From NCBI GenBank assembly GCA_905221615.1, contig CAJNDT010004713.1, forward strand, positions 1 to 64,000: DNA of 64,000 bases, read 5' to 3'. The stretch's first letter is position 1. Each line of letters starts with the position of its first letter. A model generated the notes under the pieces. It ran no database searches and was not told where the DNA came from. It saw nothing but the letters and a program-made list of their open reading frames with translations. Shown one piece after another: positions 20,452 through 30,364 of this stretch. The stretch comes from Symbiodinium sp. CCMP2592 (lineage: Eukaryota; Sar; Dinophyceae; Suessiales; Symbiodiniaceae). Position numbers and translations under genes: made by a program.

Positions 20452-21013
20452 TCCTTTATCTTTACAAGGGGCATCAAGGACATCATCTTCTTCAAGTGCG
20501 ATGGTGTGGAATTGTCCACACGTTCTTTAGGGGGCATTTTGTCCCTGAAGGCTTGTGTGCCCGATGCATCGAAAAGGATCTTCTTGTCCACGCATGCACT
20601 GGAAAGCATGCAGCATCATGTTTTGTAGTGTTCCTTTGCAATTACTTCGAAGCTACAAGTGTGCATCAGCCATTCTAAACGTTGCAGGATCAGTGCCATT
20701 CAACATGCTAGCTGGCACGACAGGCCTCTTGGTGAGGGTCTGCTTTCAACTTATTGGAGTGCTTTCTTTGCAAATGAAGCTGAGCAAGCTCGCTCGGATC
20801 TTATGGTTGGCACAACAAGTGCCAATGCCGGATGAGGACCACAGGAATGATTTCGTTGCTTGTATGCAACCATGCACGTGCATGCATGCACATAGATATT
20901 ATATATATACATATTATAATATTATAGATATATACTAATATGTATAGAGCATGTCATACATAACCCCTATAGCGCTCCGGCTCGGGTTCTAAACCCTGTC
21001 GCCTGTGCTCCAG
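20452..21013 (+). other. 3' region of the MBD-like gene / possible 5' exons of next gene
   Basis: A stretch after ACAAG at 20468 (GIKDIIFFKCD) and another after GCAG at 20689 (WSAFFANEAEQARSDLM in one frame) look weakly coding on plus. I could not phase them. An AT-rich tract lies at 20896-20940. Confidence 0.25.
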
Positions 21014-22675
21014 GTTGAATTCTGTGCGGGCGATGGGAAATTCACGGAAGGCATGGTTCAACGTGGCTTTGCTGGAAAACGTTTCGACGAGCCTATGCTG
21101 CATGGTGGGTAGCTGCTGGGTAGCTATACAACAATTGTTCAATTATCCTGTCATCATCTCGAGATCTGCATGGGTGCCTTAGGTGAAATACTCCAGAAAT
21201 CATGACTTCTTTCGAAACGTGGGGTTCCTGGCCCTGCTCTGTGCCGTGGCTTGTCTGCCGTATGCTTCCGAAAACTCCCCTAAACCCTCAACCCTAAACT
21301 TTAAACCCTACACCCTTAAACACTAAACCGTAGCAATGCACGGCTTACTTCCTTTCAGATGGCTGTCTTGCAGGTGCGGAATATATGTTACAATGGATTG
21401 CTGATGGGTGCCCCGCCTTGCTCTTCCTTCGTGTTTATGCTCCTTAAATGCATTGGCTGCTGTGCTCCGAGCACATGTCTTGCCCAAGCCCAGGAGCAAA
21501 GGCACGACGAAGCGATCCTGGAGAAATCCCCAGGGAGAAACCCGTTACGAAAAAGTGAGGAAGGCAAACTTGCTTGCCAAAAGGTTGGCCTACATCTTGT
21601 GCCTGTGTACGAAGCTTGGGATCTTTTGGATTCTAGAGCAGCCCTCCAGCTCCGTGCCTGGGTTGTCATGGGTAGTTGGCATGTGCATGTATTGTATACA
21701 TGGGCTCTGCTAAAATTGTTGCCTCGTGACTGTAGGTGCTGTGGGCACTGCCGTGCATGCGAAGAACTTTGCGCAAATGCCGTGCTCAACGAGTGGCTTT
21801 CTATATGTACTCATATGGTGCATCCACCCCGAAGCCGACGGTGTGCCTTTGATGCGCTCTTAAGGTCTAGACATATATCCTTGTAAATTATAGTCAGGAG
21901 CCACTGCACACAGGTGTTGGGGTACTTTGCCGAAGCTCTATACCCTGAAGAAGCCCTACAGCTTCAAGAACGCAAAAGCCGCTCTATTCCAGAGGTGCCC
22001 GGTTTAAGTTGCTCGACCAGACAATATATCTGTATATTATAGTATATATATATATATATATAGAACCAGGAACTAAGATTGTAGAAGTATATATATATAT
22101 ATATATATATACATCTATATATATATATATATATATAGCTTGCCCTGAAGGAAGAGATCCATGTCCAATGCCAATCTTCAAACTGTCTTTCGAAACAAGG
22201 CTAAAGGGACAGTCGCTGCTTGTATGCATTCATCCTCTCTCTCTCTATCTATCTATCTCTCTATATATATATAGATAGATAGACTATACAAGCATACTCG
22301 TGATACATCAACCAAGACCGGTGGCCCCGGGCTACAAAAGACAGCTCGATATCCGATGGGATTTGGCTTGGCGGTCGCCGATCTGCTGCTCGTATATATT
22401 TTTGCTTTATGGATTTCCTAAACCCGAGTCCCAAGGCCTAAACCCTGTTCCTCCTCGATCGACTAGACCCCCGCATATTAGAACCCCAAACCCAAGACCT
22501 GTTGCCCATCCTCACACCCCCGAAACCCTCGACCCTACACCCAGAACCCTCCAGGTTGCGAGATGCGATGCCTTCTCCACGACAGCAGCCAGTGCCACTT
22601 TCAGCAGTAGAGATGGATGACGATGCTTCCGATTCCTCGGATTACAAGGGCGAGCTTGATGATATGATTGGCTAG
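21014..22675 (+). CDS. Methyltransferase-like dinoflagellate protein, multi-exon
   Basis: Exon pieces in order: 21014-21104 (VEFCAGDGKFTEGMVQRGF), about 21184-21250 (RNVGFLALLCAV), about 21359-21450 (GLLMGAPPCSSFVFM), about 21490-21670 (RYEKVRKANLLAKRLAYIL then FWILEQPSSSV), 21736-~21804 (MRRTLRKCRAQRVAFY), 21914-21994 (WGTLPKLYTLKKPYSF), about 22151-22213 (KRSMSNANLQTVFR), 22317-22373 (TGGPGLQKTARYPMGFG) and about 22555-22675 (acidic end DDDASDSSDYKGELDDMIG, stop TAG). I recognise this order, AGDG, GFL, PPCSS, LEQP.SS, G..PK, TGG..L..T..YP, as a family common in dinoflagellate proteomes. The glycine motif and PPC recall motifs I and IV of C5-cytosine methyltransferases, but activity is unproven. 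Some exon phases do not fit, so it may be damaged. Confidence 0.55.
22028..22140. repeat. AT microsatellites in intron
   Basis: Several (TA)n tracts separated by short unique sequence, just upstream of the acceptor at 22150. A similar tract with CTAT units lies at 22240-22285. Confidence 0.85.
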
Positions 22676-22842
22676 AAGCCTCGACCTGTGCTCCTGGGAC
22701 CCATCAGTCGACTTGAAGAAATGTTGCTTGGTGCGTGTGCCTTGCAATAGCATGCTTGCATCATACCTTACTCACCTTGTCATGTGCTCTTACAGCTTCA
22801 GTTTTTTAGTGCTCGATTGCTGGTAGATAGTGTGTGCTGACC

Positions 22843-23266
22843 ATGGTCAAGTCGTCGTCTATGCAGAGCCCCAACAAGAAGTCGGTGATCAAATCATACC
22901 TCAAGATGATCGAGGATGAGCCTGACAAGGGACCTCAGCCTCAGTCGGTCGACGACATATTGGAGCTCGTTAAATTGCGCAGATACAACCTCAGACGTCT
23001 GGTTCGCATCAGGAACTACTTGAAGCAATCAGAATCTTGGCTATGCTTCCATGCAAATATTATAAATGAATATAATCCCTGCATGTTGTACACACATCGA
23101 CCCCAGCAGTGTGTGTATCATATATATATATATATATGCACAATATTCTAGGACCTCGGAACATGTCAGCCCAGGAGCACGGAGCAGCTCACACTTTGGC
23201 TGAGACCATCGAAGAGTCCGTTTATCAGTACATGGAAAGCAACTCTGTCAACCAGAGGAATGGTGC
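22843..23266 (+). CDS. Hypothetical gene, two candidate exons
   Basis: An ATG at 22843 opens a basic/acidic stretch (SPNKKSVIKSYLKMIEDEP, VDDILELVKLRRYNLRRLV) to about 23035. After an AT-rich intron and TTCTAG near 23149 a second stretch encodes MSAQEHGAAHTLAETIEES and VYQYMESNSVNQRN, up to a GT donor at about 23267. Both look like real protein by composition and have flanking splice-like sites. I do not recognise the family. They could also be 3' parts of the preceding gene region, but the stop at 22673-22675 separates them. Confidence 0.4.
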
Positions 23267-23524
23267 GTGAAGGCGATGGGCCCTGTGACTCCGGATTCTA
23301 GTGTGGGTCTGCAAGAAATTAAATCTATGCAGGCTGTTGATTATAGTTTTTTGCTGCATGTTAATATAGCTTGCATGGGCTACAATGCTCGGTCAATGCG
23401 TGCTCGAGAAGACTCAGGAGTGAAAACTGTTCGAGGGCTTCCTCTGGGCCTTTTGTGTTCCCGGAACCAACCCAAAGCGCAAGCCCCAAAATGCGCAGGT
23501 TTGGAATTAAAGGGAAACGACCTG

Positions 23525-23905
23525 ACACGAGTATGCGTGTCACCCCGTTGTCATACACTTAGGACTAGAGGTATGGGGTGCACCAAAGCTAAGTGTATGA
23601 GAGCGGGTGCGTGTCACTGCGTGTCACCCTTAGAGCTAACTGTATGGGAGCGGAGCGTGTCACCGCGTGTCACCCTATGAGCTAACTGTATGACAGTGGG
23701 ACGGGTTTGGCGTGTCACCCCCAAAGAGCTAACTGTATGACAGTGGGACGGCTACCGTGTCACCCCGTGTCACCCCGTTGTCATACACTTAGGACTAGAG
23801 GTGTGGGGTTCAACAAAGCTAAGTGTATGAGAGCGGGTGCGCGTCACCCTTAGAGCTAAGTGTATGACAGCGGTGCGTGTCACCCCGTGTCACCCCGATC
23901 CTCTA
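23525..23905. repeat. Minisatellite with CGTGTCACCCCGTGTCACC and AGCTAAGTGTATGA units
   Basis: Roughly 60-100-bp units alternate GTGTCACC repeats with GAGCTAACTGTATGACAGTGGGACGG, and a longer block (GTTGTCATACACTTAGGACTAGAGG) occurs twice, near 23548 and 23778. Confidence 0.8.
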
Positions 23906-24087
23906 TCCGTAACACCTCTAGTACGCCAAGGATCCACCGGGTCCACCGCGTGTCCAATCTCTTTTCCTCGGCTGTATCGGTCTGTCATATCCATTCTGCG
24001 GGTTGGGTTTCGGGTCTGATTCAGGTTAATTCACGATATTATATATATATGACCTTAAGCCACTGCAAACGCTCAGCCCGTAAAGTT

Positions 24088-24165
24088 TGAACGGTTTAGG
24101 GTTTTAAGGCTTAGGGTTTTAGGGTTTAGGGTTTTAGGGTTTAGGATTTAGGGCTTAGGGTCTAG
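24088..24165. repeat. TTTAGGG tract
   Basis: About 78 bp of GGTTTAGGGTTTTAGGG units, relatively well preserved. Confidence 0.85.
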
Positions 24166-24278
24166 TTTTTTTAGTTCGGAGGCAGACAATATCGATGGTG
24201 TTAGGGGCAAGTCCCGGCTTGTACGGTCGTAGGTTTGCAGTAGAGGGCTTTGCGCCTATATCCCATGTCCAAAAAGCG

Positions 24279-24352
<74 letters not shown>
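24279..24352. repeat. AT microsatellite
   Basis: About 74 bp of nearly pure (AT)n with two AA interruptions, followed by a run of about ten C. The remainder of 24353-24689 holds no recognised gene. Confidence 0.9.
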
Positions 24353-24689
24353 GGTCACCCCCCCCCAAGATCCACACCCTCTCTGTTCCTCTCTCTCACG
24401 CATAACCAAGCGTTTCGAACCTACCTTCTCCATGTGCAGAACGTGCTGTAAATACCAGCGGAACGGCTTCTCTGTAGAACAGCTACTTTGCTCATAGCAT
24501 GTCTACAAACTCTTGACATCGAACATTTTGCACACCAGGATCTGGTTCCGAAATCAATGGCTTAGTGGGAGGCAGAGTGCCAACACCAAAATACCGCCAA
24601 GGAACCAAAGGCATGACATAACTTGTATTTTTGGAAAAGATTGTTGATATACCACTACGCACAATAGTATGCTGTCACTATCAATCTGA

Positions 24690-25279
24690 TTTTACAAGCA
24701 TTAGTGTTGAAAATTGCTGTGCAGTCCTTTTCATTTGGGCTTGGGAAAGCCAAATTTTAGGGCCAGCACAGCACTTTTGAAGCCCAGGTGCCCTAAAGTG
24801 CTGTACTGTCCCTAAAAGTTGGATTTGGCAGAGGCCAAATTTAGGGACAGTACAGCACTTTTGAAGCTCCAGTGCCCCAAAGTGCTGTACTGTCCCTAAA
24901 ATTTGGCTTTCCCAAGCCAAAAGTGCTGCACTGTCCCTAAAAAACCTAAAATCCCTATCCCCCAACAACCTGCAGGCGTTCCCAGCCGATAGTCTCTGGA
25001 GGATAGGATTTTTAGGTTTTTTAGGGACAGTACAGCAATTTTGGCTTGGGAAAGCCAAATTTTAGGGACAGCACAGCACTTTTGAAGCTGAGGTGCCCTA
25101 AAGTGCTGTACTGTCCCTAAAAGTTGGGTTTGGCAGAGGCCAAGTTTAGGGACAGCACAGCACTTTTGAAGCTCCAGTGCCCTAAAGTGCTGTACTGTCC
25201 CTAAAATTGGCTTTCCCAAGCCAAAAGTGCTGCACTGTCCCTAAAAAACCTAAAAAACCTATCCCCCAGCAACCTTCAG
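24690..25279. repeat. Hairpin-unit repeat, left flank of YR element copy 2
   Basis: At least four foldback units, for example 24840-24900 and 25145-25205: TTTAGGGACAGTACAGCACT, a loop of about 20 bases, and the reverse complement AGTGCTGTACTGTCCCTAAA. They are linked by GGCTTTCCCAAGCC-type palindromes and a CCTATCCCCCAGCAACCTTC segment. The family continues at 46092-46660 on the far side of copy 2, so the element inserted into this repeat. Confidence 0.85.
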
Positions 25280-25715
25280 TTCTCCTAACTGTTCTCAACG
25301 CTAAGTGCAGTGCGAACTGCAGACGCTCTATTTTTCCGCAGAGGTTGCTCGAGAGTGCAGTGCAGCGCGAGGCATTGCTCGCAAGGGAAAGCGGCAAGCG
25401 ATGCCGAGCAGACCCCCAAGCGCGTGGAGGGTGGGTGAAAAATTTCTTACGCATGCGATGCGAGAAAAGCGAACACTAGTTGTGAGTGCTTGTGCCGAAA
25501 CAGTGCGGAGCGTTTAAGGGTTTCGACACAGAACAGAAAACACAGTTGAATCAAAAACACAAACTCACAACTAGCGTTCTCCTAACTGTTCTCAACGCTA
25601 AGTGCAGTGCGAACTGCAGACGCTCTATTTTTCCGCAGAGGTTGCTCGAGAGTGCAGTGCAGCGCGAGGCATTGCTCGCAAGGGAAAGCGGCAAGCGATG
25701 CCGAGCAGACCCCCA
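25280..25715 (-). repeat. Split direct repeats B2-A2-B1 of YR element copy 2
   Basis: B2 25280-25418 and B1 25577-25715 (139 bp each) flank A2 25436-25576 (141 bp). A2 abuts B1 at CTAGCG|TTCTCC, nearly the same junction as in copy 1 (AAGCG|TTCTC). The spacer 25419-25435 is also similar to that of copy 1 (GTGGAGGGTGGG). Confidence 0.88.
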
Positions 25716-25882
25716 CTTTAGGTGCACTTCGACAACCTCTGCTACAAAAGCCCCTCACCGCGCGAGTTGGTGAATGTACCTGGCGAGGCAGGGCGTAAGA
25801 CATGCAGAGCGTGGAAAGCAAGGCTGTGCTCACCGGAAGAGAGAGAGAGAGAGAGAGGCGTCACTCCACTCTTTTTTAAACA

Positions 25883-28873
25883 TCATTTAAGCATTGCGTG
25901 CTGTGCGTCAAGTAGCCGTTGCGGCCACGCGAGTGAGTGATCATGTAATGTGACGCAATGCGATGCGGATGCTAGTTGCGCTAGCGTGACTTCAACTTTG
26001 TCAGCAGTGCGATGCTGAAGAAAGGCAGTGGAGCCCCTGCTGAGCTTGTCGGCCCAAACGTTCTTTTCGCCGGCGAGGTGCTCCACCTCAAACTGCACGC
26101 GGTGCAGATGCGCCCAGGTGGCCGCCAGGCGAAGAAAAGTCCCTAGAGGCTCTGCCGTGCTGAAGAGCTTATTAAGGCCAGACTCTGCGCTGGTATTGTC
26201 GGATGCTGTGGGCAGAACAAAGCGGATCTGTTTGCTGCGTAGCAGTTGCCAAGAGCACTGTGCCAGTGCGAGCTGTGCGAGAGATTCAAAACAGCCAATG
26301 TAAGGCTGCAGGCTGCCTTGCAGTTGCGGCCATTGCTTGCGCACTTCCTCTGCAGAAAAGATGGCGCTGAACCACAGGAAGGCGTCGGCAGTGCTGATCC
26401 AGCCTCCAATGCCCATGCGGTGCGTATCTGCGAATGCATCCGCCGCACTGTAGCAGTGCATGCGTGGTGCTGTGCGCAGCGAGCGAGGCTGCTCATGTGC
26501 AAAACAATGCTGCAGCCATGCCAGGACGAATTTGCTTTCGTGCCGAAGGTGAACTTCAGAGCGATGCGGGTCTGCAAGCCTGAGCCACTGGTGTTTGTGC
26601 GAGGGCGGCACAAGAGGCACATCTGCTTTGCTTGCTATTTTGAGGCTGCCGACCTCAAGTAGTTGGGCATTGCGTGGCAGCCAAGAGCCTGCTGGCGTGC
26701 GGGTGAGTTTTGCGTTGTTGTCAAGGCAATCTAGGAAGGTGCCCCACATGTTCGGTGAAATGCTGTGCAGCGTGCCTTTGCAGCTGTGTAGGTCTTTGTA
26801 GAGCGGTGCCATGAAGGGGCGCATATGTTTACTTAGGGAGGTGGCCCAATTAAGTAGGCCTAGTACACCTTCCAGCTCCTTGCGTTGCACTTTGCTTTTG
26901 CGTTGCAGTGCAATTAGCTGCTCGCGGAGCTTGTGCAATTTTAGTTCGCGGAGCTCAATGGTCTCTGCGTCCGTGCGAATGGTCCACCCGCACCAGGTGA
27001 CTTCCTGTGCAAACTGAGCCTTCTTCCAGCTGATGGGTGCGTTCAGGGCTGAAAGCAGTGCAACTATCAGTGCGGTGGCCATGTCTTTGTCGGCTGTGCG
27101 GAGCAGGGCCAGGAGGTCGTCGACATAAAGCCAGGCTCTATGCGGATAGTCACACAGCAGCGCATGTATGCAGCGCAGTAGAAGGCTACCTGTGCGTTGC
27201 CACCAATATGCCGAGAAGCGTGCCCCGAAGTGGCAAACCTTGTAGTAGTACAGGGAATTGCCAACTCGGAACAGCAAGGTGCCTTGGTCTGCGGGGCTGA
27301 CTTTGCAACATTTATGCGCTGCCTTAAAGTCTAGCGACAGTGCGTGAAGCTGTGCATAGCAGTCATCTGACAAAAATGTGCGCTGCACGTCCGAGGCGTT
27401 GGGCAGTGACACCCGTTCTGGAAGATGCACGGCCGGATTAAGTCCGCACACGGTGCTGTCAAGGACCAGGCGTGGGTCGCGTCCTTCGGCCATGACAATG
27501 TTTAATTTGCCGATTGCAGTGCCCTGCGGCCAGTGGCGCTTTGCGTCGTCTTCGGTGCCTTCAAACTTTGCGACAAAGCCTTTGCGCACCTCCTCCTCCA
27601 CTAGCTCTTGCAGCAGTGCGGGGTTGCTTTCCGCTAGGAACCAATTTCCCCTGCAGTGCTCGAGGGATGCAGGGCTAAAATCGTCTGCAAAGTCTAAGGA
27701 GCTTTGCGTTGTGGGCCACTGCCCGCTGCTTGGCAGGGCTCCAAAAGCACCTGTCGGTACTCCCTCATCAAGGATGATGGGTAGCTGTGCATCTTTATCG
27801 TGAATGGCTTGTGCAAGGTATTGCAGTGCTGTGAGCCGGAAGGGCTGTCCGTCCGAGATTCGGAGAAACTGATTTTTGTCTATGTTAGGTGCCATGGTCT
27901 GATGCGCAATGTCTGCCAAGGCGTTGCGATGATCTTCGCTAAGCGGGTGCGAGTCTTGCCCGGACTGTAGATGCTTAGCAATATGCGAAACGAGGCCGTG
28001 TTTGGTAAGGTATTGCTTAAAGGCAGAGGCTAGCTTTGCTAGGGGCTTGGGCTTACTGCTTACATTATTGGCAGAGTGATCTGCCGTGCTGAACATGCCT
28101 GCTCCATCGCAAACCGCGGGCCTGCGTGGCAGAAAGCAGCGCGGCAGATGCTTTTGCAGCGTTGATGGCTGGATAGGGGCATTGAGGTGCGATGTGCACT
28201 CCTGCGCTGCAAGAGAGAGCATGTGCTGGTATGGATCAGCTTGCTGTGTTGCGCCTGCCAGTGCTGTATGAGTGGAACAAATGATATGCGAGGCGTCGCT
28301 CTGGGGCAGCTTCATTTGTATGCAGTGCACTGCTAACTCTTGGCACAGCTGTGTGTACAGATCTGCAATCTTGTCATCGCAGTGCCTGGGGTACTCGAAA
28401 AAGACCTGACTGCCTTGAAGGTGCGCTGCCCGAAGAAGCGCACATAGTCGGGTGTGCGATGCCAAGTCAAACGATTGTGCAGGAAAAAGGAGCAGTGTGG
28501 CTCCAACCGCTCCGGACCAGACTAGGCTATGCCAGGCAGAGTAAAGTTCATCTTCTATAGTGTTATGCTGTGCCATGGCCTGGTAGCAGAAGCGGTCACA
28601 GCTGAAAGGGTCCTCCGCTATGCTGTGCAGCAAAAATCTGTGCTTGGATGTTTTAGGCTCGGCATCTTCTGCTTCTGATGAGCTGGATGCGGAGCTGTGC
28701 GTAAGGCTGTCTTCTTGCATTTGTGCTGGACTATGCTTACAAGGAGTTGCTTCGGGTTGCTGTGTTTTTGGGCAATGCTGTCCTGACGGTGCCGCGGGCA
28801 CGTGTGCCGGTGCTGTGGGTGTGCCAGGCGTGGCGGCTGAAGTCTGTGCAGCCGGGAGAGTAGGCAAGGGCAA
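25883..28873 (-). CDS. Reverse transcriptase-RNase H of YR retrotransposon copy 2
   Basis: A 996-residue intact ORF. A Ser/Glu-rich N-terminus of about 100 residues is followed by conserved blocks shared with copy 1 (RAAHLQG, HLPERVS). RT motif A is LDFKAAH, the catalytic box is YVDD (about residue 581), and RNase H includes FADTHRMGIGGW (about 810), CFESLAQLALA, SDNTSAESG and GEKNVWADKLSRG. All four RNase H acidic positions are visible. The start at 28873 lies 34 bp after the gag stop, so each ORF has its own ATG. How the downstream ORFs are translated is unknown. Role: cDNA synthesis, leading to a circular intermediate by analogy with DIRS. Confidence 0.88.
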   Translation of the reverse strand: MPLPTLPAAQTSAATPGTPTAPAHVPAAPSGQHCPKTQQPEATPCKHSPAQMQEDSLTHSSASSSSEAEDAEPKTSKHRFLLHSIAEDPFSCDRFCYQAMAQHNTIEDELYSAWHSLVWSGAVGATLLLFPAQSFDLASHTRLCALLRAAHLQGSQVFFEYPRHCDDKIADLYTQLCQELAVHCIQMKLPQSDASHIICSTHTALAGATQQADPYQHMLSLAAQECTSHLNAPIQPSTLQKHLPRCFLPRRPAVCDGAGMFSTADHSANNVSSKPKPLAKLASAFKQYLTKHGLVSHIAKHLQSGQDSHPLSEDHRNALADIAHQTMAPNIDKNQFLRISDGQPFRLTALQYLAQAIHDKDAQLPIILDEGVPTGAFGALPSSGQWPTTQSSLDFADDFSPASLEHCRGNWFLAESNPALLQELVEEEVRKGFVAKFEGTEDDAKRHWPQGTAIGKLNIVMAEGRDPRLVLDSTVCGLNPAVHLPERVSLPNASDVQRTFLSDDCYAQLHALSLDFKAAHKCCKVSPADQGTLLFRVGNSLYYYKVCHFGARFSAYWWQRTGSLLLRCIHALLCDYPHRAWLYVDDLLALLRTADKDMATALIVALLSALNAPISWKKAQFAQEVTWCGWTIRTDAETIELRELKLHKLREQLIALQRKSKVQRKELEGVLGLLNWATSLSKHMRPFMAPLYKDLHSCKGTLHSISPNMWGTFLDCLDNNAKLTRTPAGSWLPRNAQLLEVGSLKIASKADVPLVPPSHKHQWLRLADPHRSEVHLRHESKFVLAWLQHCFAHEQPRSLRTAPRMHCYSAADAFADTHRMGIGGWISTADAFLWFSAIFSAEEVRKQWPQLQGSLQPYIGCFESLAQLALAQCSWQLLRSKQIRFVLPTASDNTSAESGLNKLFSTAEPLGTFLRLAATWAHLHRVQFEVEHLAGEKNVWADKLSRGSTAFLQHRTADKVEVTLAQLASASHCVTLHDHSLAWPQRLLDAQHAMLK

Positions 28874-28906
28874 CTGGGCCTGCCCGGCCAGTTCCAGCTG
28901 CGGTTT

Positions 28907-30172
28907 TCAGGAGCTGGGCGGCTCCTGGGGGTTGCGGTGCTGACAGGCGGGATGACTTTTGCCGCAAGGCTCACCGTTGGGCATTTTGTATGCGCATGCG
29001 TGAAGATATTTGCACTGCGCGTTCTTGCAGTGCCCTTTATTGTACCGAATACAGAAGGTCTTGTTGCCGTGCTGTTGCACGAGGTCCGCTGTTTTGACCT
29101 CCTGTGCTGTGCCTTCGCCGGGAGTGCGCCTCTTGCCTGGCTGTGTGCCTTGCTTGCCTTTGCCCCCTTTCTCCTTGCCTTTGCCTTTGCCGTTGCCTTT
29201 GTTCGGTAGGCGAGGCGGTGGCTTTTGCGGTGGGGGAGGCGGCCGGGCGCGTAGCTGGAGGAGGTTGCCAATATCAGAGCGGATGCTTGTCATTTCATGC
29301 AAGGCGTCATCCAATGTCCAACCGGCGCTGTGCAAAAGCGAGATTTCGCGCCACAGTTTGCGGTCAGCCGCGACAAGCTCTTGCGTGGTGACTGTGCGGA
29401 GCGATGCGTCGCTTGGCGATTGCGTCGCCAGATCAAGAATCTTTTTGTCATATGCCTTCAGGCGCTGCAGGTGCGCTCCTTTGCACAGTGCTATGGCGTT
29501 GCGGAATACTGTTTGAACTCTGCCAAGCCATGCGGCGCTCAGCCTGAGATGATCAACCGGCATTTCCGGTGTGTCATCAAACAGTGCAGTGCTGAGGAAG
29601 GCTGCTTCGGTGCGGATAGTGCGCGATGCTTTGCTCTCTATGAGCTCTTGATATTGCTTCTCCGAAAGTCGGAGTTGCCAGGGCACCCAGCTAATGGTGT
29701 TCCCTGGGGAAAACCAGCGATGGATTATGCTAAGCAAGCGCACGCTGGGCATAGCGTCGCTGTCAAGGTGTTCGCCAGGGTAGTTAGTGCGAAAATCCTT
29801 GACGAGCTGTGCAATGCTGGATGCGTCCAGTCTGGGCGGGGCGTGTTCAGCCCATACGTTGAGCGACGCTTGGGCGGTGCTGGCAATGCTGTGAGAGGCA
29901 GGAGTGTCTGCCACTTCTGTCATGGACTGTGCACGGCGGAGTGCTCGGCGAAGGCGCGCCATTGCTGGGCAGTGCACTGGGTCTGAGACGCCCAATTCAT
30001 CCCAGAGCTCATCGTATTTGTCAGAGCAGAACACATCAAGGTCTGCAGTGCTGTTATATGCAAATGCGAAATCTGGCACCGACTCAATGCCGGTTCTGTG
30101 CAGTGCGTTGCAGAGGGCTTCGGGCACCTGCATCTGTGAGAGGAGATCCGAAAGTGCGTCCGGGGACTCCAT
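28907..30172 (-). CDS. Gag-like protein with CCCH zinc finger, YR element copy 2
   Basis: A 421-residue intact ORF, homologous to 3754-5043 throughout. It begins MESPDALSDLLSQMQVPEAL. Conserved blocks include TGIESVPDFAFAYN, PAMARLRRALRRAQ, GEHLDSDAMPSVRLLS and HLQRLKAYDKKILDLATQ. A Gly/Lys-rich linker (about residues 335-370) precedes CX7CX4CX3H and a second Cys/His cluster ending HPACQHR. It is probably the RNA-binding structural protein of the element, inferred from the finger and its place between YR and RT. Confidence 0.78.
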   Translation of the reverse strand: MESPDALSDLLSQMQVPEALCNALHRTGIESVPDFAFAYNSTADLDVFCSDKYDELWDELGVSDPVHCPAMARLRRALRRAQSMTEVADTPASHSIASTAQASLNVWAEHAPPRLDASSIAQLVKDFRTNYPGEHLDSDAMPSVRLLSIIHRWFSPGNTISWVPWQLRLSEKQYQELIESKASRTIRTEAAFLSTALFDDTPEMPVDHLRLSAAWLGRVQTVFRNAIALCKGAHLQRLKAYDKKILDLATQSPSDASLRTVTTQELVAADRKLWREISLLHSAGWTLDDALHEMTSIRSDIGNLLQLRARPPPPPQKPPPRLPNKGNGKGKGKEKGGKGKQGTQPGKRRTPGEGTAQEVKTADLVQQHGNKTFCIRYNKGHCKNAQCKYLHACAYKMPNGEPCGKSHPACQHRNPQEPPSS

Positions 30173-30364
30173 TCTGCAGGCTAGAAGCGAAAGAGAGGTC
30201 TAAGTTCGAGCAAGAAAACGGCTGCGGATGTAAGGATGGCGGTGACAATGCGTCTGGTGCAGGGCAGATGCAGGGCGGCGCACCCGAAGAGCGACCTGAG
30301 TAAGCAAAAGCTGAAGGATATGCGGCGAGTGAAACCAACAGCAAGAGAGCGGATCCTTTTTTAT

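Noticed and set aside
23267..23680. Plus-strand ORF of 137 codons over the start of the GTGTCACC minisatellite
   Set aside because: It runs into tandem repeats and has low-complexity composition; no splice or motif evidence.
24690..25279. Possible CRISPR-like array from regularly repeated palindromic units
   Set aside because: Repeats are themselves full hairpins with variable short loops, no unique spacers, no cas genes, and the DNA is eukaryotic.
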